Shown: positions 15,819-21,876 of the stretch, one piece after another
Numbering within the stretch: the stretch's first letter is position 1
Layout: each line of letters begins with the position of its first letter
NCBI GenBank assembly: GCA_026986655.1
Contig: JALSOD010000314.1
Span: 1-21,876 of the forward strand
Direction: 5' to 3'
From: Caldifarciminota bacterium
GTDB lineage: Bacteria > Hydrothermota > Hydrothermia > B15-G9 > WFZT01
DNA: 21,876 nt
Program-made: the position numbers and the translations under genes
The notes under the pieces: model-generated
What the model was told of the DNA's origin: nothing
Databases searched by the model: none
What the model saw: only the letters and a program-made list of their open reading frames with translations

Positions 15819-15852
15819 GGAGGCCCAAGCTTACTTTGAAGCCGGGGCCTCC
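15819..15852 (-). terminator. Terminator-like hairpin between rplT and pheS (possible attenuator)
   Basis: On the minus strand an 8-bp stem GGAGGCCC/GGGCCTCC is followed, across a 2x2 internal loop, by a 4-bp GCTT/AAGC stem with a six-base loop. GTTTATTTT comes next, a fair T tract. It lies 27 bases past the rplT stop and just before the pheS ribosome binding site. All later genes of the operon would have to be transcribed through it or from an unseen promoter. Confidence 0.72.
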
Positions 15853-15878
15853 ATTCCTTTTCAAAAAGTTTTTTTAAC

Positions 15879-16235
15879 TCAGGCTTCTATGGCATTTTTT
15901 GCGATGTTTGCAAGTTCTTTAAAAGCATCCTTGTCTTTAACAGCAAGTTCAGCCAGAATTTGCCTATTAAGCTTTACCCCGGCCTTTTTAAGGCCGTAAA
16001 TAAATCGAGAATAACTCAACCCCTCTTCTCTTGCAGCAGCATTAATTCGTGTAATCCAGAGTCTTCTAAAATCTCCTTTCTTATCCTTTCTATGGGCGTA
16101 GGAATACTGAAGAGATTTTATGACCGCTTCTTTCGCCTTTTTGAAAGTGCTCGACTTCTGACCATAATATCCCTTTGCTGCTTCCCTGATTTTCTTATGC
16201 TTATGTCTTCTAACCGTCCCTGTCTTAACTCGCAT
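15879..16235 (-). CDS. rplT: 50S ribosomal protein L20
   Basis: A 118-residue protein that matches L20 throughout: the basic N-terminal tail MRVKTGTVRRHKHKKI, then KGYYG, the SYAHRKDKKGDFRRLWI block, INAAAREEGLSYS, and the C-terminal domain ending NIAKNAIEA. L20 is needed for early 50S assembly and, in other bacteria, represses its own operon. The start has GGGAGGAAG upstream. Unusually, no infC or rpmI lies upstream: the gene has its own promoter and a leader of only about 25 bases, with no room for the long pseudoknot used for L20 feedback in E. coli. Confidence 0.98.
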   Translation of the reverse strand: MRVKTGTVRRHKHKKIREAAKGYYGQKSSTFKKAKEAVIKSLQYSYAHRKDKKGDFRRLWITRINAAAREEGLSYSRFIYGLKKAGVKLNRQILAELAVKDKDAFKELANIAKNAIEA

Positions 16236-16268
16236 TTTTTCTTCCTCCCTTTAATTCAGGTGGTTCTT

Positions 16269-16298
16269 ATTATACCTTAACGCTAAATCCTGTGTCAA
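16269..16298 (-). promoter_or_regulatory. Consensus sigma70 promoter of the rplT-pheST operon
   Basis: On the minus strand TTGACA (16293-16298) and TATAAT (16269-16274) are separated by 18 bases. Both hexamers match consensus perfectly, as expected for a highly expressed ribosomal protein gene. Transcription should start near 16262, giving a leader of about 25 bases before the rplT ATG. Confidence 0.85.
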
Positions 16299-16487
16299 AC
16301 ACACATATTGAGTATTCAGAGAATCATGAGAGGGAGAAAATCCCCTGGTATCCTCATTTTTCAAAGGAGAGGCCTTTCAATGGGGAGAGAATTGCATTTA
16401 TTAAAACTTCAACTTTCGGTCGATACATATTTAGAACAGTTATATAACCACCTAAAACTCGCCTCAATAGTTCCATTTAGAATTTCC

Positions 16488-16516
16488 TTGAAACCAGCTG
16501 CTCTTAGCATTAAAGT
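16488..16516 (+). promoter_or_regulatory. Candidate sigma70 promoter of the secreted peptidase operon
   Basis: TTGAAA (16488-16493) and TAAAGT (16511-16516) are separated by 17 bases. They match five of six and four of six consensus positions. Transcription would start near 16523, just before AGGAGG at 16534-16539. Good spacing, moderate match. Confidence 0.45.
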
Positions 16517-16545
16517 ATGCTGTTTATTTTGAAAGGAGGTAGTGT

Positions 16546-19500
16546 ATGTGGCGTTACATCATTTTTCTTATATTGTCAATGACCCTCAAGGGAGAATACC
16601 TTGTAGAAGTAAAGAATGTAAAGGCAGAGTCCATCCACAATCTTGAACAAAGTGGTAAGGTCGACGTTGTAAATTATCGTAATGGAACCCTCATCGCTAT
16701 CGTTTATGATAACGGATCGATATTAAAAACTAACGGCTATCATTACACCATATTAAGAGATCTTACTCTTGACAGACAACACTGGTATAAAATCAAAGGT
16801 AAAGAAGGATGGCATACATATTCACAATATATAACACATTTCGATTCACTGGCGACAAACCATCCTGACATATGTAAACTTGATACACTGGGTTTTACTA
16901 CTGATGCATCTCACTGGCCCATTCTATGTCTAAAAATCTCTGATAATCCACAGGAACATGAATTTGAACCAGAAATAAGATATGTGGGGGTTCACCACGG
17001 CAATGAGCAGGTTTCAGGCGAATTGCTCTACCGTTATGCTGCCTATCTGGTGCACAGTTACGGGAGCGATCCAGAAGTTACATACATCGTAAATAACAGG
17101 GAGATTTACATTATTCCTGTTCTAAACCCTTATGGATATGAGCATGATACAAGGAGAAATGAAAATGGTGTTGATCTGAACAGGGATTACGGATACCTCT
17201 GGGATGGGTCAGGGGGGTCAAGTGAACCATACTCTCAACCTGAAACAAGGATGATATATGAACATGCTCAAAAGCATAACTTTACAGTTTCATTAACCTA
17301 TCACAGCGGTGCCTTTTATGTGAATTATCCCTGGAATTATACTCCTGTTAGGCTTCCAGACAATCCATTCCTTTATGCAATATCCGCCGCATATGCAGAT
17401 TCTACTAATTATCCCTTAACCGAAGGGTACGACTGGTATCAGACACGGGGTGATCTCAATGACTATTCCTATGGTATTGATTCTGATCTTGATGTAACTA
17501 TTGAGCTTTATGATCCTTACGATCCACCTGCGTCCGAGCTTGATTCAATTTTCTTACTAAACCGTGGTGCAATGAACATGTGGGCTATTAAGGGTGGTCA
17601 GGGAATAGGTGGATTTGTAATCGATTCAACGACGGGCGATACTATAAAGGAAGCAAGAATCTATGTAGAGGGAATTGATTGGCCTGTTTATACCGATAGA
17701 ATCACCGGTGACTTTATAAAGGTGTTACTCCCTGGCATTTACACCATTAGAGTTGAGGCAAATGGCTATGTAACAAAGACAATCTCGAATATTGAGGTCT
17801 TTAACGATTCATTGACCCATATCGATGTGTACCTTCAGCCTGGGGGTGGGAAGTACGCCTTTAAACCTGTGATGTCTGTGGTTGTAGCAGATAACTATTC
17901 AAGAATTCCACGGGACACAATCCTCGTGGGGAACATGCTTGGGCAGCACGATGGTAAGTTTTACTACCTCGGTATTGGGGGTTACGTAGTTCTTGACATG
18001 GGTGAGAACGGTATAGCAAATGGCTATCTCAAGGTATACGAAGGAGATGATGGGGCTCCAGATGAAGGTTACTATGTTTATGGCTCCAACAACTGGAATG
18101 GCCCGTGGACCCTAATTGGTAATGGTCATGGCACAGAAGATTTTACGTTCAATGGTTCATACCGATACATAAAAGTAGTGGATGATGGAGACGGAAGTGA
18201 GAGTGCTCCCAACCCTGGATTTGACCTCGACGCCATCGAAACAGCGAGACCTACAACGCCATACTTTGTGCTTTCTAATGTGATATTTGATGACTCTCAG
18301 GGTAATGGGAATGGTATTCCGGACCCGGGTGAAACTCTAGATTTTATTTTTACTGTTAAAAATGTTGGAGCAGACACTGCCTCAAATGTCTATTTCAAGA
18401 TACTACCAGGTGACAATTATCTAACTATCAGTAATGATTCCATCTACATTGGAACTATTTATCCCAATGACAGCACTGTAGACACAGTCACTTTTTCAGT
18501 TGATCCCAACTGTCCCCGTGCTCATGACGATTATATAACTATAAGTGTTCACTATGACAACTCAACTCAGAATATGGTTCACAGCTTCCAGGTCGGCCAG
18601 TTGACTCAGTATGATCCCACAGGACCTGATAACTATGGTTATTATGCAGTTGAAAATGTTGATTCTACCTCCCCTGCAAGACCTTCATTCTCATGGATAG
18701 AAATCTCGTCAATGGGCACAAATTTAAATTTAGGTGATGATGAAACTCAAACTGTGTCTCTTCCTTTCTCTTTTACCTACTATGGACATTCTTACAATTC
18801 AATTAGCATATGTTCAAATGGTTTCATTGCCATGGGAAGCACATCTGAACATCCTTATTCCAACTCAGCGCTTCCGCATCAAGACAACATAATCATGGTA
18901 GCCCCGTTCTGGGACGATTTAAATCCAAATTCAAGTGGTGCCGTTATTTATTACTATGATACTCAGAATCATAAATTTATAATTGAGTGGAGTCAGGTCC
19001 CACACTACGGTGGTTCTCAAGAATATACATTCGAGGTCATATTCTTTGATCCTCAATACTATCCAACGTCAACAGGTGACGGCTTGATCCTCTTCCAGTA
19101 CCGGAATGTTCCTGATGCCAGTTCATCCACAATTGGAATTGAAAATCCCTCAGAGTCCGACGCTCTTCAATACTGGTACAATGGTCAGTCAGATGTAACT
19201 GTAGCGGGGCCAACAAATGGCCGCGCTGTTTTATTTACAACATCTCCAGATGTAGCGATCTACGAAAGCCCATTGCATCAAATTTCTTTAAAATTTGCTG
19301 TAAGTCCGACCGCGGTATTTGGTCAAACAAATATAAGATTTGCAATTCCAACTGCCTCGGAAGTAAACTTAAACATATATGACGTTTCAGGAAAAATTGT
19401 GAGAAGAATATTAAACAGTAAACTTCCAGCAGGAGTTTACAAATTCAACTGGAATGCTTCAGGCAGGAACGGTGCAAGAGTTCCTGCAGGTGTTTACTTT

Positions 19501-19572
19501 GTGAGTTTACGGGTAAACGGAAAGAGGTTAACAAAGAAGATCCTTGTTATAGGTAACAAAAATAGGAGGTAG
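16546..19572 (+). CDS. Secreted multidomain M14-family zinc carboxypeptidase
   Basis: A 1008-residue exported metallopeptidase. It has a short signal peptide (about 1-16), a propeptide-like N-terminal segment (to about 78), then the M14 catalytic domain (about 80-350). Zinc ligands are His151 and Glu154 (HHGNE) and His253 (TYHSGA); LNRD (211-214) contributes substrate-binding residues and Glu320 (TIELYDP) is the catalytic base. Next come a carboxypeptidase regulatory-like domain (about 353-432), a beta-rich domain (about 436-566), a CARDB-like domain with GNGNGIPDPGE (about 573-685), a NIDO-like domain with NGFIAMG and APFWDDLN (about 733-898), and a sorting tail (about 912-1008: IYDVSGKIVRRI, PAGVYFVSLRV, KKILVIGNKNRR). 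AGGAGG is 6 bases before ATG. Substrate specificity is unknown. The tail implies export by a type IX-like route or surface attachment. Confidence 0.88.
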   Translation: MWRYIIFLILSMTLKGEYLVEVKNVKAESIHNLEQSGKVDVVNYRNGTLIAIVYDNGSILKTNGYHYTILRDLTLDRQHWYKIKGKEGWHTYSQYITHFDSLATNHPDICKLDTLGFTTDASHWPILCLKISDNPQEHEFEPEIRYVGVHHGNEQVSGELLYRYAAYLVHSYGSDPEVTYIVNNREIYIIPVLNPYGYEHDTRRNENGVDLNRDYGYLWDGSGGSSEPYSQPETRMIYEHAQKHNFTVSLTYHSGAFYVNYPWNYTPVRLPDNPFLYAISAAYADSTNYPLTEGYDWYQTRGDLNDYSYGIDSDLDVTIELYDPYDPPASELDSIFLLNRGAMNMWAIKGGQGIGGFVIDSTTGDTIKEARIYVEGIDWPVYTDRITGDFIKVLLPGIYTIRVEANGYVTKTISNIEVFNDSLTHIDVYLQPGGGKYAFKPVMSVVVADNYSRIPRDTILVGNMLGQHDGKFYYLGIGGYVVLDMGENGIANGYLKVYEGDDGAPDEGYYVYGSNNWNGPWTLIGNGHGTEDFTFNGSYRYIKVVDDGDGSESAPNPGFDLDAIETARPTTPYFVLSNVIFDDSQGNGNGIPDPGETLDFIFTVKNVGADTASNVYFKILPGDNYLTISNDSIYIGTIYPNDSTVDTVTFSVDPNCPRAHDDYITISVHYDNSTQNMVHSFQVGQLTQYDPTGPDNYGYYAVENVDSTSPARPSFSWIEISSMGTNLNLGDDETQTVSLPFSFTYYGHSYNSISICSNGFIAMGSTSEHPYSNSALPHQDNIIMVAPFWDDLNPNSSGAVIYYYDTQNHKFIIEWSQVPHYGGSQEYTFEVIFFDPQYYPTSTGDGLILFQYRNVPDASSSTIGIENPSESDALQYWYNGQSDVTVAGPTNGRAVLFTTSPDVAIYESPLHQISLKFAVSPTAVFGQTNIRFAIPTASEVNLNIYDVSGKIVRRILNSKLPAGVYKFNWNASGRNGARVPAGVYFVSLRVNGKRLTKKILVIGNKNRR

Positions 19573-19577
19573 TGCGT

Positions 19578-21876
19578 ATGAAGTATGTAAAACTCATCCT
19601 GACCCTCCTGATTGGGTTAGGGATGGTACATGCAAAGTATGTAGCTTTTGGCCCTGGTGAAGGTGATCCTGGGGTCAAAGTGCTGTCAAGTTCCGCAAAC
19701 GGTATTGACCTTAATGTAACAATACCCGGAGTGGAGATCTCGACTGTAAAACTGGAGAAGGGTGAATTCGCGGTGCTAAAACTTGGTGATTACGGATTCA
19801 CGACTGAATTAGGGAAACCACAAATCCCTGTGATTACCAAACTCATCGAAGTACCTTTTGGCGCCAGAGTGGAAGCAAAAGTTCTTGATTACAAAGAAGG
19901 TTCAATGTTTATTACATCGAGAGTGAAGCCCGTACAGCCTCCAATTCCTAAAGTTCCCAATCCTCAGGTACAATTCACCATGGACAATCAATTTTATTCA
20001 ACTGATGCGTATTATCCCACCAAAATAGTCGAAGTCCATGATGCGGGGATATTGAGAGGACACAGATTGGTACTCCTGAGTATCTACCCTATTGCATACA
20101 ATCCAGCAAGAGGTGAGATCAAATACTATAAAAATCTTGAAATCCAGGTAAAGTTTATCGGTGGTGACTATGGGGAAACCCAGAGAAGAATTTTCCACCA
20201 CTATTCAATGGCCTTCGAGGAGAAAATCAGAAAGGATGTTATCAACTACGGAGTATTTGAAAGTGGAAAACCTGCTCTCACTCTGCCCATTGACTATCTC
20301 TTCATCGTTCCAGATGAATGGGTAGATAGTATCACACCACTTGTAAATTTGAAAAAATATCAGGGGTATAGAACCATCGTTGCGACACTGTCACAGACCG
20401 GAACATCCACTGATGCGATCAAGAACTACATCCAGCAGATTTACGATGATCCCACAAGAAACCTGACCTTTGTTCAGTTGATTGGTGATGTTGAGCAAAT
20501 ACCTAACTGGACAGGACAGGGAACCGACAATCCAGCTACTGACCTTTACTACACCACTCTTGAAGGTAGTGACTACTTCTCTGATGTTTACATTGGAAGG
20601 CTCAGCGTTCAGAATGAGAGTCAACTTTCTACAGTAGTCCATAAGATTACAAAGTATGAGCTTGTTGATAACTGGTCCAACGGTACAAACTGGGCAGGGA
20701 TAGCCTATTTCATGGCATCAGACGACGGTGGACACCACCAGGTTGCAGAGAGCACACATACTTACTGTATGAGGATAGTGAGAAGACATGGAATGCAGAC
20801 AGATTCTCTCTGGTACTATTACAACTCAGGAACACCTGTTGCTCAGGCACTGAATGAAGGAAGGAGCCTCGCCATTTATTCGGGTCATGGTGGCACGACA
20901 GAATGGGCTGGACCTCCATTTTCGTCCAGCGATGTTTACAATCTACAAAATGTTGACATGCTCACCCATGTGGAGAGTTATGCGTGCGTTACAGGACAGT
21001 ACACTCAGTCAGAATGCTTCATGGAGGCCTGGTTGAGGGCTCCAAACGGTGCAATTACTGCGATGGGATCCTCTGTTACATCATACTGGGATGAAGATGA
21101 CATCTTGCAGAGAAGAATTTTTGACGAGTGGTTTGATTCGACCTACTACTGGGTAGCTGGGAATATTGTCCAGGGGAAAATAGCTCTATATGAACATTAC
21201 AATGGAGGAGGAAATTCCCAGAGATACTTTGAGATGTACAACCTTTTCGGTGACCCTTCTACAGATGTGTTCACAAATCCCCCGGTAAACCCAACGGTTG
21301 GCGTGGCTGGAGCCATTCCTATAGCACCCAGTCAAGTTCAGGTATCCGTACATTCGAGTGGCAATCCTGTCAACCTTGCCCTTGTAACATTTGTTCAGAA
21401 TGATTCCATTATTGGCCAGGGATACACAGATTCAACAGGTTATGCCTACATTCAGGTATCACCAATAACAGGTGGCCCTGTTGAGATTCACGTGATTGGA
21501 CACAACCTTATTCCCTACATGACAACAATCAATGCAATATCTAATGGTGCTTACGTTGGATATGTAAGAGATTCTATAGCAAATGATAACAACGGAAACG
21601 GCTTGCTGGATGCAGGCGAGCAGGCCAATTTATTCATTCTTGCAAAGAACTATGGGAACAATGCTGCCAATGCAGTTTACGGAATTCTTTCAACGGATGA
21701 TTCCTGCGTGACTATTTCAACTGACTCCGTGGACTTTGGAAATATTGGATCGGGCGACTCCTTATGGTCACCCACGCCTTATGTAATTTCTGCGAGCCTG
21801 AATACTCCTGATCAGCATAACGTAATGTTTACTCTCCAGTTCCATGATGCGAACGATTCTGTATGGACATCCCATT
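19578..21876 (+). CDS. Secreted C25-family (gingipain-like) cysteine peptidase, truncated by the window edge
   Basis: The frame is open from ATG 19578 to the right edge with no stop, giving at least 766 residues. A signal peptide ends at VHA (residue 19). A C25 propeptide-like region follows (about 25-225), then the catalytic domain from DYLFIVPDEW (about 239). The expected dyad is His437 in YSGHGGTTEW and Cys470 in ESYACVTGQY, followed by GAITAMGSS and FNLFGDPS-like YNLFGDPS. Downstream are an Ig-like stretch (from about 565) and a CARDB-like domain with NNGNGLLDAGE (about 671-681). The ribosome binding site AGGAGG (19564-19569) encodes the last two Arg of the M14 gene, whose stop is 5 bases before this ATG, so the two are translationally coupled. 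A sorting tail probably lies beyond the edge. Cleavage specificity is unknown. Confidence 0.9.
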   Translation, partial: MKYVKLILTLLIGLGMVHAKYVAFGPGEGDPGVKVLSSSANGIDLNVTIPGVEISTVKLEKGEFAVLKLGDYGFTTELGKPQIPVITKLIEVPFGARVEAKVLDYKEGSMFITSRVKPVQPPIPKVPNPQVQFTMDNQFYSTDAYYPTKIVEVHDAGILRGHRLVLLSIYPIAYNPARGEIKYYKNLEIQVKFIGGDYGETQRRIFHHYSMAFEEKIRKDVINYGVFESGKPALTLPIDYLFIVPDEWVDSITPLVNLKKYQGYRTIVATLSQTGTSTDAIKNYIQQIYDDPTRNLTFVQLIGDVEQIPNWTGQGTDNPATDLYYTTLEGSDYFSDVYIGRLSVQNESQLSTVVHKITKYELVDNWSNGTNWAGIAYFMASDDGGHHQVAESTHTYCMRIVRRHGMQTDSLWYYYNSGTPVAQALNEGRSLAIYSGHGGTTEWAGPPFSSSDVYNLQNVDMLTHVESYACVTGQYTQSECFMEAWLRAPNGAITAMGSSVTSYWDEDDILQRRIFDEWFDSTYYWVAGNIVQGKIALYEHYNGGGNSQRYFEMYNLFGDPSTDVFTNPPVNPTVGVAGAIPIAPSQVQVSVHSSGNPVNLALVTFVQNDSIIGQGYTDSTGYAYIQVSPITGGPVEIHVIGHNLIPYMTTINAISNGAYVGYVRDSIANDNNGNGLLDAGEQANLFILAKNYGNNAANAVYGILSTDDSCVTISTDSVDFGNIGSGDSLWSPTPYVISASLNTPDQHNVMFTLQFHDANDSVWTSH

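Larger units (their letters stand above)
16236..16545. other. Divergent intergenic region between rplT and the M14 peptidase
   Basis: These 310 bases hold the rplT promoter and, on the plus strand, a candidate promoter and RBS for the peptidase. I found no rpmI or infC on the minus strand. The open frame from TTG at about 16308 lacks an RBS and resembles no protein I know, so I do not call it a gene. Confidence 0.7.

Noticed and set aside
15795..15878. T-box or pheM-type leader controlling pheST
   Set aside because: The spacer is only 84 bases, no T-box motif or specifier stem is visible, and the only mini-frame has no Phe codons and poor RBS spacing.
16308..16532. 74-codon open frame upstream of the M14 peptidase
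   Set aside because: It starts with TTG without an RBS, overlaps the rplT promoter region and the candidate peptidase promoter, and resembles no known protein.
16236..16545. A missing rpmI (L35) or infC gene upstream of rplT
   Set aside because: No minus-strand frame with the basic L35 pattern or IF3 sequence is present, and a consensus promoter for rplT occupies the space.
1..21876. CRISPR arrays, tRNA or rRNA genes, insertion sequences, integrases, toxin-antitoxin or other defence genes
   Set aside because: I looked on both strands and found no regularly spaced repeats, cloverleaf-like segments, transposase motifs or recognisable defence families; the only tandem repeat is the two-copy unit at 4245-4290.

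Overview
The window reads as chromosomal DNA of a bacterium with moderate-to-low GC, strong AGGAGG ribosome binding sites and very GC-rich hairpin terminators. Several secreted proteins carry the beta-sandwich C-terminal tail that ends in a short Lys/Arg-rich strand, as in type IX-like sorting or FlgD-Ig-like tails. Together with gingipain-family (C25) and M14 peptidases, RNase Y, YmdB and a two-subunit class I fumarase, this suggests a probably thermophilic anaerobe of the FCB group or a candidate phylum such as WOR-3/Hydrothermae. That placement is inference; no rRNA is present to test it.

Layout. (1) 1-113: C-terminus of GroEL, then a strong hairpin terminator. (2) 448-3883, minus strand: an aldehyde dehydrogenase with its own promoter, and upstream of it a secreted seven-loop FG-GAP/VCBS beta-propeller protein with a sorting tail. 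(3) 3884-4324: an AT-rich divergent intergenic region with promoters facing both ways, a palindrome, and a perfect 21-bp tandem repeat in the leader of the rightward operon. (4) 4325-6807, plus strand: a small two-helix membrane protein, a sodium:solute symporter interrupted by three single-base frameshifts, and a metallo-beta-lactamase-fold hydrolase. It converges on a GC-rich terminator shared with the next operon. (5) 16235 down to 6871, minus strand: a long housekeeping operon in the order rplT, hairpin, pheS, pheT, zapB-like, zapA, rarA, rny, hairpin, ymdB, fumarase alpha, fumarase beta. Its genes overlap or nearly touch and it starts from a near-consensus TTGACA/TATAAT promoter. (6) 16546-21876, plus strand: a divergent pair of large secreted peptidases, M14 carboxypeptidase-like then C25 gingipain-like. 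The second is complete at its start but runs off the right edge.

How the parts fit. The long operon joins translation (L20, PheRS), cell division (ZapA and a ZapB-like coiled coil), replication-fork repair (RarA), RNA decay and signalling (RNase Y, YmdB) and central carbon metabolism (fumarase). Several junctions are ATGA overlaps that imply translational coupling. The two peptidases form a translationally coupled module for extracellular protein breakdown, and the FG-GAP protein is probably exported by the same route. The symporter cassette looks like an uptake-plus-hydrolysis unit, but its transporter is broken as written.

I do not see a clearly new defence, mobile or RNA-guided system. 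The best leads are the triply frameshifted symporter, its tandem-repeat leader, the rplT gene separated from infC/rpmI with a hairpin before pheS, and the coupled M14-C25 secreted peptidase pair.
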